This document shows positions 46,561 to 54,435 of a DNA stretch of 64,000 nucleotides, piece after piece. The stretch's first letter is position 1, and each line of letters begins with the position of its first letter. A model generated the notes under the pieces. The model had not been told where the DNA came from. It saw only the letters and a list, made by a program, of their open reading frames with translations, and made no database searches. The translations under genes and the position numbers were made by a program. This stretch comes from Pseudonocardia sp. DSM 110487. Lineage in GTDB: Bacteria; Actinomycetota; Actinomycetes; Mycobacteriales; Pseudonocardiaceae. Location of the stretch: assembly GCF_019468565.1 (NCBI RefSeq), contig NZ_CP080521.1, forward strand, positions 5,518,001 through 5,582,000, given 5' to 3'.

Positions 46561-47140
46561 TGCCACTGCACGTGGGTCGGGCAGCTGGGCCTCGACCCGG
46601 TGTTCACGTTCGCCGCGTCGCTGCTGTGGGTGCGCGACGGTGCCGCGCTGCCCGCGGCGCTGTCGATCACGCCGGAGTTTCTGCGCAACCCCGCGTCGGA
46701 GTCCGGCGCGGTGGTCGACTTCGGGACTGGCAGATACCGCTCGGGCGGCGGTTCCGGGCGCTCAAGCTGTGGGCGGTGGTGCACGGCACGGGACTGTCGG
46801 GTTTGCGGTCGCACATCCGCGAGCACGTCGCGCTCGCCGCGAAGCTCGCCGATCGGGTGCGCGCCGACCCTGCGTTCGAGCTGGCACCGAGCCGTCGCTC
46901 GGGCTGGTATTCCTCCGGATGATCACCGGCGCCGGTCCAGAGGCCGACGACGCCGCGACGCGCGAGGTGCTCACGCGCGTCAACGCCTCCGGCGCGGCGT
47001 TCCTGACGCACACCGTGACCGGCGGGCGTTACGTCATCCGCGTGGCGATCGGCGCGGTGACCACCCGCCCCGAGGACGTCGACCAGCTGTGGGACCGGCT
47101 GCGCGCCGAGGTGGCCTCGGTCCTGCGAAGCCGGCCGTGA
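46561..47140 (+). pseudogene. Remnant of an aromatic-L-amino-acid (group II PLP) decarboxylase
   Basis: Three consecutive frames together read as the C-terminal third of a group II decarboxylase. Frame A: 'FTFAASLLWVRDGAALPAALSITPEFLRNPASESGAVVDF'. After a one-base loss near 46722, frame B: 'DWQIPLGRRFRALKLWAVVHGTGLSGLRSHIREHVALAAKLADRVR'. After another shift near 46890, frame C: 'TEPSLGLVFLRM...EVLTRVNASGAAFLTHTVTGGRYVIRVAIG'. The first two-thirds, including the PLP lysine in the HKW motif, is missing. With two frameshifts and truncation the gene cannot make an active enzyme. Confidence 0.85.
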
Positions 47141-47142
47141 CA

Positions 47143-47439
47143 CTAGCCGGGTTCGCCGCGCCACTTCCGGTACAGCACCCACACCAGGTCGACGAGGGCG
47201 ATCACCGCGACGACCACCATGGCCCATCCGAGCATCGGGAACGCGTTCGCGAAGCCGATCCACGCCGCGCCGGCCGCGAACACGAGCCCGAACACCGCGA
47301 GCACCGCCCGCAGCGTCAGCGCGCTGTAGGCCGGGGCGGCCCCGCCGAAACCGGCCGTGGGGTCGTGGTAGTCGGGCAGGCCACGCTCGTAGTCGGCCCG
47401 CGTGCGGTGCGGCCTGTCCTGTCGTTGCCGCTTCACCAT
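47143..47439 (-). CDS. Small two-helix membrane protein (DUF6343-like)
   Basis: A 98-aa protein: a polar N-terminus of about 40 residues ('RADYERGLPDYHDPTAGFGG'), then two hydrophobic segments 'LRAVLAVFGLVFAAGAAWIGFA' and 'MLGWAMVVVAVIALVDLVWVLY' ending in a basic tail. The layout resembles the actinobacterial DUF6343 group; I am not certain of the family. ATG 47439. The stop lies 2 bp from the pseudogene end. Confidence 0.6.
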   Translation of the reverse strand: MVKRQRQDRPHRTRADYERGLPDYHDPTAGFGGAAPAYSALTLRAVLAVFGLVFAAGAAWIGFANAFPMLGWAMVVVAVIALVDLVWVLYRKWRGEPG

Positions 47440-47466
47440 GAACCCGGGGTACCCGCCTCCGGGGTA

Positions 47467-47937
47467 TCAGGCCTCCTCGTGCTCCCGGTCGCCGTTCGCA
47501 TCGGGAATCCGGTGTCGCAGGAGCACGCGGCTGCCTCGATGGTCGAAGTGGATGAGCACCGACTCGGACATGTGGCTCATCAGCGGGATCCCCCGCCCAC
47601 CCTCCTTGGGCCCGTCCGACGGGGGCCGCCAGCTGCCGTGGTCGACGACTTCGATGCAGAGCGTCGCTGGTCCCGATGGTCCCGACTCCGTCCACAGCGT
47701 GAGCTCGACGGCGCCGGCCTCGTCGGGGCCGTAGGCGTGCCGCACCGCGTTGGCGGCCGCCTCGTCGACGGCGAGCACGACGTCGGCGACCTCGATCTCC
47801 GTGAGCGCCAGTGGGGCGAGCCAGCCGGAGAGCTCCCGCCGGATCACCGCGAGCTGGTTCGGGTCCGCCGGCCAGCTGCGGTGAACGAACTCGATGCGGC
47901 CGGGGGCGGGCCGGCGCGAAACCTCCATACCCGTCAC
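47467..47937 (-). CDS. RsbW/SpoIIAB-type anti-sigma factor (HATPase_c_2)
   Basis: A 156-aa GHKL-fold kinase/anti-sigma protein with the N box 'DEAAANAVRHAYG', the G1-like 'VVDHGSWRPP' and the G2 'EGGRGIPLMSHM'. Such proteins bind and inhibit a stress sigma factor or phosphorylate an anti-anti-sigma factor. No sigma factor or STAS gene is nearby, as is common for the many orphan copies in actinomycetes. GTG 47937 is used here; ATG 47928 is an equally possible start. Confidence 0.85.
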   Translation of the reverse strand: MTGMEVSRRPAPGRIEFVHRSWPADPNQLAVIRRELSGWLAPLALTEIEVADVVLAVDEAAANAVRHAYGPDEAGAVELTLWTESGPSGPATLCIEVVDHGSWRPPSDGPKEGGRGIPLMSHMSESVLIHFDHRGSRVLLRHRIPDANGDREHEEA

Positions 47938-48068
47938 GTTCCACGACTTCCCGGAGAAGCAAACGTCGCCGGCCGCTCGGACACAGCCGGTGGCCCGTTC
48001 GTCGCGCCGAGTAGACCGGCGAGCGCTGCCTTCACCTGCTGTTCACCCCCCGCCGTGATGATCACGAC

Positions 48069-48692
48069 GTGCGCGGGTTCCGGCTGAACGGCCATCGGGT
48101 GCTCGAGATCGACCTGCAGGGCGGCTCGGTGCGGGCCGCCACCGGCTCGATGATCGCCTACACCGGCGAGGTGACCTTCCGCAACGCAGGCCTCGGCGGT
48201 GGCGACGGGCTGCGGGCGGCGATCAAGCGCCGGGCCACCGGCGAGTCGGTCGCGCTGATGCAGTGCTCCGGCACGGGCACCGTCTGGTTCGCGAAGGACG
48301 CGATGGACGTCGTGATCGTCGAGCTCGACGGTGACACCCTCAAGGTCGAGTCCGAGCAGCTGCTCGCGATCTCCGACGGCCTGCGCACCGACGTGGCGTT
48401 CGCCGGGTTGCGCGGCGCGTCGTCCGGGCAGGGCCTGTTCACCACCACCGTCACCGGCGCGGGCGCGGTCGCCCTGCTGTCGGCGGGCGGGCCGCTCATC
48501 GCGCTGGAGGTCTCGCCCCAGTTCCCGCTCGTGGTCGACCCCGACGCGTTCGTCGCCAGCAGCGGCAGGCTCGACCAGACCTTCGTCACCGACGTGTCGT
48601 GGCGCAACCTGATCGGCGAGAGCTCCGGCGAAGCGTTCTCCCTGCGCTTCGACGGCACCGGCGTCGTCTACGTCCAGCCTGAGGAGCGGTAG
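48069..48692 (+). CDS. AIM24 family protein (first of three)
   Basis: A 207-aa beta-rich protein of the AIM24 (TIGR00266-like) family: 'LEIDLQGGSVRAATGSMIAYTGEVTFRN', 'MQCSGTGTVWFAKDAMDVVIVELDGDTLKVESEQLLAISDGL' and 'VTGAGAVALLSAGGPLIALEV'. AIM24 proteins form trimeric barrels related to tryptophan-RNA-binding attenuation protein; their bacterial role is unknown. GTG 48069. The stop overlaps the next start by one base. The three genes are successive duplicates that have diverged. Confidence 0.9.
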   Translation: MRGFRLNGHRVLEIDLQGGSVRAATGSMIAYTGEVTFRNAGLGGGDGLRAAIKRRATGESVALMQCSGTGTVWFAKDAMDVVIVELDGDTLKVESEQLLAISDGLRTDVAFAGLRGASSGQGLFTTTVTGAGAVALLSAGGPLIALEVSPQFPLVVDPDAFVASSGRLDQTFVTDVSWRNLIGESSGEAFSLRFDGTGVVYVQPEER

Positions 48693-49342
48693 TGCCCTTC
48701 ACCGAGGTGAACCCGAAGGTCGTCATGGCCGCGGTGGCGCCGGGCACGGAGGTGCTCGCCCGCCGCGGCGCGATGCTCGCCTACACCGGCGACGTCGGCT
48801 TCGCCCCCGTCCACACCGGGCAGGGCGGGATCGGCGGCATGGCCGGCCGGATGGTCCGGGGCGAGCAGGTGTCGCAGATGGTCGCCCGGGGACGCGGCAC
48901 CGTCTACTACGGCTTCCGCGGCATGTACGTCACGATCGTCGAGCTCGACGGCTCCGGGCCGCTCTCCGTCGAGGCCGACCGCCTCGTTGCCCACGACGCC
49001 GCGCTGCAGTCCACGGTGGTCTTCCTCGGCCAACAGGGCGGCATCCGCGGCGCGGTGCGGGGCGCCGTCACCGGCCAGGGCATGTTCACGACCCAGCTGC
49101 ACGGGGTCGGCTCGGTCGCGGTGCTCTCCCACGGCGGCACCATCGCCCTTCCGGTGCAGCCCGGCCGGCCCACCACGGTCGACCCCCAGGCCTACGTCGC
49201 CCACGTCGGGCAGGTGAACGCCGACATCGCCGTCAACGCGAGCTGGCGTGACGCCGTCGGCCGCGGCTCGGGCGAGGCGATCCAGCTGAAGCTGACCGGC
49301 AGCGGCACCGTGTACGTCCAGGCGTCCGAGCAGAAGGTGTGA
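48692..49342 (+). CDS. AIM24 family protein (second of three)
   Basis: A 216-aa AIM24 protein: 'EVLARRGAMLAYTGDVGFAPVHTGQGG', 'GRGTVYYGFRGMYVTIVELDGSGPLSVEADRLVAHDAAL' and 'VHGVGSVAVLSHGGTIALPV'-like. It parallels the first copy along its whole length and ends in the same 'GSGEAIQLKLTGSGTVYVQASE' pattern. GTG start overlapping the first gene's stop by 1 bp; its own stop overlaps the third gene by GTGA. Tight coupling suggests a hetero-oligomer. Confidence 0.9.
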   Translation: MPFTEVNPKVVMAAVAPGTEVLARRGAMLAYTGDVGFAPVHTGQGGIGGMAGRMVRGEQVSQMVARGRGTVYYGFRGMYVTIVELDGSGPLSVEADRLVAHDAALQSTVVFLGQQGGIRGAVRGAVTGQGMFTTQLHGVGSVAVLSHGGTIALPVQPGRPTTVDPQAYVAHVGQVNADIAVNASWRDAVGRGSGEAIQLKLTGSGTVYVQASEQKV

Positions 49343-50106
49343 TCGCGGTGACCGGCACGCTCAACCCGCAGACGCTGCCCGACAACGACAACATCCCGGG
49401 CAACCACTACGCCTACTGCGTGCGCCTCGACGGGCAGCTGTTCATGCAGACCGGGCGGATGATCGCCTACTACCCGGCGCACGGCTCGGGGATCAGGTTC
49501 GAGCCGCTCACCGCCGGGAGCATCGGCGGTTTCGTGGCCTCGCGCTTCTCCGCACCCCTCTACACCCGCGACTGGGTGGTGGCCACCGGAGCGGGGCACC
49601 TCCTGCTCGGCGACCGCGGCTACGACATCAACAGCTACGACCTCACCGACGGCAACCTCACCCTGCGCGCGGCGAACCTGCTCGCCTTCGACGCGACGCT
49701 CGAGCTCAAGCAGTCGATCGTGCCCGGCTTCCTCACGCTCATCGGAACCGGGAAGTTCCTCGCCTCCAGCTCGGGCCCGGTGATCTTCGCCGAGCCGCCG
49801 ATCCGGGTCGACCCGCAGGCGCTCGTCGGATGGGCCGACTGCCCGTCGCCGTCGCACCACTTCGACGCGGGCTGGATGACCGGCTTCCTCGGCGCCGCCG
49901 CTGGCTTCTTCGGGGCCACCTCCGGCGAGGAACGGCAGTTCGACTTCACCGGCGCCGGCACCGTGCTGCTGCAGTCCTCCGAGCACGCCGTGGACGACCC
50001 GCACCTGCTGCGGCAGCTGGAGTCCCAGGTCGGCTCGCTCGGGCTTACCGGCCTCACCCACCTGCAGGGCGTCGTCCAGTCGCAGATCGCCCAGCGCCGG
50101 CCGTAG
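49339..50106 (+). CDS. AIM24 family protein (third of three)
   Basis: A 255-aa AIM24 protein, longer than its two upstream paralogues. It begins 'LNPQTLPDNDNIPGNHYAYCVRLDGQLFMQTGRMIAYYPAHG' and has 'VATGAGHLLLGDRGYDINSYDLTDGNLTLRAANLLAFDATLEL', then a C-terminal extension to 'LLRQLESQVGSLGLTGLTHLQGVVQSQIAQRRP'. GTG 49339 overlaps the previous stop by 4 bases; GTG 49348 is an alternative. Probably made at a fixed ratio with the other two. Confidence 0.9.
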   Translation: MIAVTGTLNPQTLPDNDNIPGNHYAYCVRLDGQLFMQTGRMIAYYPAHGSGIRFEPLTAGSIGGFVASRFSAPLYTRDWVVATGAGHLLLGDRGYDINSYDLTDGNLTLRAANLLAFDATLELKQSIVPGFLTLIGTGKFLASSSGPVIFAEPPIRVDPQALVGWADCPSPSHHFDAGWMTGFLGAAAGFFGATSGEERQFDFTGAGTVLLQSSEHAVDDPHLLRQLESQVGSLGLTGLTHLQGVVQSQIAQRRP

Positions 50107-50156
50107 CGCGGTTCACGTTCGCGCATGTCCCGGCCGGCACGGGGCACCATCCGGTC

Positions 50157-51206
50157 GTGTCGAACCTGTGGTACCTGGTGCGGGAGCAGTTGCGTGTGCT
50201 GTGCAGGCCTGGCCGCGACCGCGAGGTCGTGGTGCAGGCGGTCAAGGCTGCACTGGCCGCCGTCGCCTCTCTGCTGGTGACGGGCCCGTGGGCCGGGAGT
50301 CACGCCTTCCTCGCCCCGTACGCCGCGGTCCTCACCGTGACGAGCACCGTGCGGGGCTCCTGGACCGGGGCGGCCCGACAAGCGGGCATGGTGGCCACCG
50401 GGGTCGTGCTGGCGCACCTCGTGGGCCTTCTCGTGCCGGTCGGCACCCTCGCCGTGCCCGTCGTCGTGCTGATCGGGCTGTTGGTCGGCCGGTGGCGGCA
50501 GTTCGGCCCCGACGGGTGGTGGGTCGCCATCACCTCGCTGATCGTGGTGGTCAACGGCACCGCGGCGAACGCCCTCGACCTGGCGGGCTGGGTGGCGCTC
50601 AGCCTCTGCGGGTCGCTGGTGGGCGCCCTCGTGAACACCGTCCTGTTCCCCCCGGTGCACCTGCGCGACGCGCGGCACGCGGTCGGCGCGCTCATCGATG
50701 AGGTCGCCACGCAGCTGCGCGACATGGCCGCCGCCGTGCGCGAGGGCTGGTCGGCCACCGACGCGCGCCGCTGGACGCACAGCGCCCGCGGCCTGCGCCG
50801 CGCCGTGCGGCGGGCCGACGACGCCGTGTGGTACGGCCGCGAGAGCGCCCGCTGGAACCCGCGCAGACGCCACATCCGCCGGGCCGACTCCCCGCTTGCG
50901 GGGCGCGACGTCGTCGACCGGCTCAGCCGGGTCTGCGAACGCGTGCTGCAGGTCAGCGTCCTGCTCGCCAACCGCGCCGAGCACGAGGACCACCCCGGCG
51001 ACCCGGAGCTCGCGGTCCTGCTCGAGCGGCTCGCCGACGCCGTCGCCATCCTCGCCGAGCGACCGGACGAGCTCGCCGCCGCGCTCGACGCCCCCGGCGC
51101 CGAAGCGCGCAGGCTGCGGGACGGCGCCGGCACGCAAGCCGCCCGTGGTGCCTGCGTGATCGCGGTGTCGGACGCGGTGACCGAGCTCGAGGCGGTGACG
51201 GGTTGA
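50157..51206 (+). CDS. FUSC/aromatic-acid-exporter-like membrane protein
   Basis: A 349-aa protein: about six hydrophobic segments in residues 25-165 ('AVKAALAAVASLLVTGPWAGSHAFLAPYAAVLTVTSTVRGSWTGAARQAGMVATGVVLAHLVG'), then a cytosolic helical half rich in Arg and Ala. This is the FUSC (fusaric-acid resistance, YccS/AaeB-like) arrangement of one membrane and one helical domain, used for efflux of aromatic acids or for envelope functions. GTG 50157 start, 50 bp after the AIM24 genes. Confidence 0.85.
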   Translation: MSNLWYLVREQLRVLCRPGRDREVVVQAVKAALAAVASLLVTGPWAGSHAFLAPYAAVLTVTSTVRGSWTGAARQAGMVATGVVLAHLVGLLVPVGTLAVPVVVLIGLLVGRWRQFGPDGWWVAITSLIVVVNGTAANALDLAGWVALSLCGSLVGALVNTVLFPPVHLRDARHAVGALIDEVATQLRDMAAAVREGWSATDARRWTHSARGLRRAVRRADDAVWYGRESARWNPRRRHIRRADSPLAGRDVVDRLSRVCERVLQVSVLLANRAEHEDHPGDPELAVLLERLADAVAILAERPDELAAALDAPGAEARRLRDGAGTQAARGACVIAVSDAVTELEAVTG

Positions 51207-51253
51207 CTGCGGTGACGGGTTAGCGGAGCCGGGTGGTGGGGTAGCTCTCCGGC

Positions 51254-51739
51254 ATGACCTCGCACACGACGGGCGTGCCGGCGCAGCGGACAGCGCCCCC
51301 TCCCGGTGCGCCCACGCCCGGTACCCCGGACCCGGCCGCGACCACCGCGGAGCTGACCGACGTCTCGACCGGCGAACTCGTCCGCAGGCTCTCCGCACAG
51401 CTCTCCGAGCTGTTCCGCCGCGAGCTGGAGCTGGCGCGGACCGAGCTCACCGCGAAGGGGAAGCGGGCGGGTGCCGGGGCAGGGCTCGCAGGCGCAGGTG
51501 GCGTGGTGGCCCTCTTCGGGGTCGGCGCGCTGATCGCGGCCGCGATCGCCGGGCTCGCCACGGTGATGCCGGTGTGGCTGTCGGCCCTGATCGTCGGGGT
51601 GGTGCTGCTGCTCGTGGCGGGGGCGCTCGCCCTCGTCGGGCGTTCGCGGCTGCGGAAGGCCACGCCCCCGGTGCCGGAACAGGCGGTGCAGGGCGTCCAG
51701 AACGACGTCGCCGCGGTCCGGAACGCGGTGCACCGATGA
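51254..51739 (+). CDS. Actinobacterial holin-superfamily III membrane protein (Phage_holin_3_6)
   Basis: A 161-aa protein: a Pro/Thr-rich N-terminus, then 'STGELVRRLSAQLSELFRRELELARTEL', an amphipathic helix, and two transmembrane segments (about 76-102 and 107-128). This is the PF07332-type 'phage holin family' protein that actinobacteria carry as a chromosomal envelope gene, normally next to a DUF3618 gene, as here. There is no sign of a prophage. It is translationally coupled to DUF3618 by an ATGA overlap. Confidence 0.88.
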   Translation: MTSHTTGVPAQRTAPPPGAPTPGTPDPAATTAELTDVSTGELVRRLSAQLSELFRRELELARTELTAKGKRAGAGAGLAGAGGVVALFGVGALIAAAIAGLATVMPVWLSALIVGVVLLLVAGALALVGRSRLRKATPPVPEQAVQGVQNDVAAVRNAVHR

Positions 51740-52080
51740 CCAGGCCGGGAGACGGCGGCGCCCCGAACGAGGGTGAGGTCGTCGAGCGGGACGTCGCGCA
51801 GCTGAGGACGGAGCTCGGCGACACGGTCGAGGAGCTCGTCCACCGCGTCGACGTGCCGCAGCGGCTGCGCGAGAAGCGCGCCGAGGCCACCGAGCGGGTG
51901 CAGGCCCAGGTGGCGCACGCCCGCGAGGTCATGGCGGAGAAGGCACCCGCCGTCGAGGACGCGGTGCGCCAGCGGCCGCTGGTGGTCGGTGGGGTCATCG
52001 CCGCTCTGCTGCTCCTGTTCCTGCGCAGCCAGCGACGCCGGCGCATGCACCGGAAGGAGGACGCCGATGGAACGCGGTAG
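51736..52080 (+). CDS. DUF3618 membrane protein
   Basis: A 114-aa protein: an N-terminal amphipathic helix 'VVERDVAQLRTELGDTVEELVHRVDVPQRLREKRAEATERVQ', the DUF3618 signature, and one C-terminal transmembrane segment 'RPLVVGGVIAALLLLFLRSQRRR'. ATG 51736 overlaps the holin-like gene by 4 bases. The family is always found beside that gene and is thought to belong to the cell envelope; the function is unknown. Confidence 0.9.
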   Translation: MTRPGDGGAPNEGEVVERDVAQLRTELGDTVEELVHRVDVPQRLREKRAEATERVQAQVAHAREVMAEKAPAVEDAVRQRPLVVGGVIAALLLLFLRSQRRRRMHRKEDADGTR

Positions 52081-52225
52081 CTCCAAGCACAACCCCCGCG
52101 AGGACGAGGCGCTCGCCGACCAGGTCTCCGGCGAACTCGGCCCTGGCGGGTCGAACCGCGAGGAGTGGACGTCCGCGGAACCCCCGGCGGACGACGACCC
52201 ACCCGAGCGCACCGACGAGGGCTGA
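52067..52225 (+). CDS. Small acidic/polar conserved hypothetical protein
   Basis: A 52-aa soluble frame, 'MERGSSKHNPREDEALADQV...EEWTSAEPPADDDPPERTDEG', with ATG 52067 and a strong AAGGAGG (52053-52059). It starts inside the end of the DUF3618 gene (14-bp overlap). The opening 'MERGS(S/D)KH.PR.DEAL' is recurrent in actinobacterial small proteins; probably disordered. It is the fourth gene of this envelope operon. Confidence 0.7.
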   Translation: MERGSSKHNPREDEALADQVSGELGPGGSNREEWTSAEPPADDDPPERTDEG

Positions 52226-52235
52226 GCCCCGGGGC

Positions 52236-52715
52236 TCAGTGCACCGGCCGGCGGCCCGGCAACCCGAAGCCGACCGCGACCACCGCCGCGAGCGCGGCGC
52301 CGATCGCGGTGATGCCGAAGCCCAGCTCGTACCCCTCGACCGACGGCAGCGCCGCGCCCGGTGACACGTGCGCGGCGAGGACGGCCGCCGCCACCGCACC
52401 GGATACGCTCGCCCCGAGCATCCGGACCAGGCTGTTCACGCCGCTGGCGACTCCGGTCCGCGCCGGGTCGACGTGCTCGATCGCCATCGTCGCGAGCGCG
52501 GAGTACGCGAGCCCGATGCCCACGCCCAGCAGCGTCATGGAGCTCAGCACGTCGGTGACATGCGCGTGGGACAGCACGAGCCAGAGCTCCGAGGCGCCGG
52601 TCAGCACCGCCCCGATCGCGACCACGTACGGCGCGGACAGCCGTCGGATCAGCCCGCCGGACGCCAGCGACACGATCATCATCAGGATCGACGCCGGCAG
52701 CACGTAGAGGCCGGC
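52236..52715 (-). pseudogene. C-terminal remnant of a DHA2-type MFS transporter
   Basis: On the minus strand the sequence reads 'GLYVLPASILMMIVSLASGGLIRRLSAPYVVAIGAVLTGASELW' through 'ALATMAIEHVDPARTGVASGVNSLVRMLGASVSGAVAAAVLAAHV' and ends 'VGFGLPGRRPVH'. This is the last third (four to five helices) of an EmrB/QacA-like drug exporter. It has no start codon or N-terminal half: upstream of about 52715 the reading turns directly into antisense of a MarR gene. The junction marks a deletion. Confidence 0.85.
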
Positions 52716-53057
52716 CTCCTCGCGGAGGCGATGCAGGTCGAGGGGCCGCACGCCACCCGGCAGGTCCAACGGCTGGTCGCCCGCGGTCTGATCGAGAAGA
52801 CCGTCGACCCCGCCGACCGGCGCGTGGCGCGGCTCGCGCTGACCCACGAGGGGATCGAGCTGATCGACCGCTACCACGCGGTGATCAAGGGCTGGATGCG
52901 CGACGCGGTCGCCGACTGGCCGACCGAGGACAGGCGGCAGGTCTGCGCGCTCATCGTGCGCTGGGTCGATGACATCGAGACCTACTTCGACAAGCTCGAC
53001 GCCCAGCCGTTCCCCAGGTTGGACGCAGGTGCCCCGAACCGGAAGTCCGGTGCATAA
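52716..53057 (+). pseudogene. C-terminal remnant of a MarR-family regulator
   Basis: 'LLAEAMQVEGPHATRQVQRLVARGLIEKTVDPADRRVARLALTHEGIELIDRYHAVIKGWM' is the recognition helix, wing and C-terminal helix of a MarR protein; the first helices and start are missing. It begins exactly where the divergent MFS remnant ends. A MarR repressor divergent from an MFS exporter is a very common pair. Here both 5' halves and the shared promoter have been removed by one deletion, leaving two opposed 3' fragments. Confidence 0.85.
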
Positions 53058-53100
53058 ATCGGCGGATCAGGCCGGTCGGCCCGCCACGGCGACGAGCACG

Positions 53101-53763
53101 TCAGGCATCGAGGTGTTCCTTGCGGATGTACCAGACGTGCCAGGCGATCAGACAGGCCAGCACACCGAGCCATACCACCGTGGTGACCAGGGAGATGAGG
53201 TCGATCGGCAGCGTGTAGACGAGCACGACGTGGACCACCGCGTTGGCGAGCAGCACGGCGCCCCATGCGGCTGTGTCGATGCGCAGCCCGCGCCGGAACC
53301 GGGCGTCGGTCTCCCAGCGGGCGACCCACGCGGCCGCACCTTCGGCGCCGCGCTTGACCTCGGCGATCGTGCGGCCCAGCGTCAGCTGGGCTGGCCTGCC
53401 GATGAATACCGTGACCAGCATCCACGCGCCGAACAGGCCGCCCAGCGCGGCGGTCCACGCTTCCCGGATGACGAGGGTGCGTGGGTCGTCCGACAGCAGG
53501 CCGAGCACGACCGACAGCACCAGGACGCTCAACGTGACCAGGGCGACGAGGTCGATTCGGCGGTTGCGCACGACCGTCCACACCACGTACGGCGCGGCCA
53601 CCAGGACACCCGCCATCAACGCCCACCACTGGCTCACGCCCGCGGCGCGCAGCCCGTAGAACAGCACCATCGGCACGATCACCTCGAACACGACGGCCAT
53701 CAGGTTGGCGCGGACCACCCGGCGCAGGCCCGCGTCGGGAACGGGCTTCTCGTCGATCCTCAT
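53101..53763 (-). CDS. VC0807-like / DUF3159-type six-helix membrane protein
   Basis: A 220-aa integral membrane protein with about six hydrophobic segments and conserved polar residues between them ('DPRTLVIREAWTAALGGLFGAWML', 'RGLRIDTAAWGAVLLANAVVHVVLVYTLPID'). This pattern matches the 'VC0807 family' of intermediate-filament-like or septation-protein-A-like membrane proteins whose role is not defined. ATG 53763 overlaps the TetR gene stop by ATGA, so it is the regulated partner of that repressor. Confidence 0.75.
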   Translation of the reverse strand: MRIDEKPVPDAGLRRVVRANLMAVVFEVIVPMVLFYGLRAAGVSQWWALMAGVLVAAPYVVWTVVRNRRIDLVALVTLSVLVLSVVLGLLSDDPRTLVIREAWTAALGGLFGAWMLVTVFIGRPAQLTLGRTIAEVKRGAEGAAAWVARWETDARFRRGLRIDTAAWGAVLLANAVVHVVLVYTLPIDLISLVTTVVWLGVLACLIAWHVWYIRKEHLDA

Positions 53764-54362
53764 GCGGATCCCCCCTCGGGATCGGACGCGGTCGCCCGCA
53801 CGTACAAGTCAGCGAGCTCGCCGCCGATGCGGGCGAGCTCGACGGGTTCGGGTGGGTCGGCGGCCGCGGTGGCGACGACGGCGTCGAGCCCGGTCATGAG
53901 GGCGATCGCCACCGTCCGCGGGTCGAACGGCCGGAACACGCCTGCTGCCTGCCCGGTGCGGAAGTGCTCCTCGAACAAGGCGAGACGGCCGCTGACCTCG
54001 GTGCTGTGCGAGCCGGCGTTCTTCACCAGGTCGATCAGCGCTCGGACAGCGGCCGGGTGCTCGCCGACGAGCGCGACATTCGCCTCGACGTAGGCGCGCA
54101 GCTGCGCGACGTGCCCGTCGGCGGCGTCGATGCGCGGCTGCATGAACGCGCCCGTGACCAGCTCGATCTCGGCGACGCACGCCGCGAGCAGGTCATCCTT
54201 GCCTGCGAAGTGGTAGCTGATCATGCCGGTACTGGACAGGCCGGCGCGTTTCGCGATCCGGCTGAACGACGCCTTCGCGTAGCCGACCTCGGCGATCACC
54301 TCGATCGCCGCCGCCACGATCTGGGTGCGCCTGCCCGACTCGGTGAACGTTCTTGCTCGCAC
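53760..54362 (-). CDS. TetR-family transcriptional regulator
   Basis: A 200-aa repressor. HTH 'RRTQIVAAAIEVIAEVGYAKASFSRIAKRAGLSSTGMISYHFAGKDDLLAAC' at residues about 10-62; the rest is the ligand-binding helical domain. GTG 54362 has no ribosome-binding site but lies 6 nt after a TAATTT -10 element. It overlaps the membrane protein gene by 4 bases. Two related operator-like sites cover its promoter, which points to autorepression of the two-gene operon. Confidence 0.9.
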   Translation of the reverse strand: MRARTFTESGRRTQIVAAAIEVIAEVGYAKASFSRIAKRAGLSSTGMISYHFAGKDDLLAACVAEIELVTGAFMQPRIDAADGHVAQLRAYVEANVALVGEHPAAVRALIDLVKNAGSHSTEVSGRLALFEEHFRTGQAAGVFRPFDPRTVAIALMTGLDAVVATAAADPPEPVELARIGGELADLYVRATASDPEGGSA

Positions 54363-54397
54363 GAGCAGAAATTAGCTCATACAAGCAAATGAGGCAA
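54354..54397 (-). promoter_or_regulatory. TetR promoter with two operator-like palindromes
   Basis: Reading on the minus strand: TTGCCT (54397-54392), 17 bases, TAATTT (54374-54369), then 6 nt to the GTG at 54362. Operator 1 is the perfect palindrome TGCTCGCACGAGCA (54354-54367), covering the start codon. Operator 2, AGCTCATACAAGCA (54374-54387), matches it at 10 of 14 positions and covers the -10/spacer. Their starts are 20 bp apart, two helical turns. Confidence 0.65.
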
Positions 54398-54435
54398 GCT
54401 GGTCGGCACAGCGGGCACCATCAAGGAAGTCGGTC

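Noticed and set aside
51254..51739. Prophage, because of the holin-family hit
   Set aside because: The neighbours are DUF3618 and other envelope genes; this holin-type family is a normal chromosomal gene in actinobacteria.
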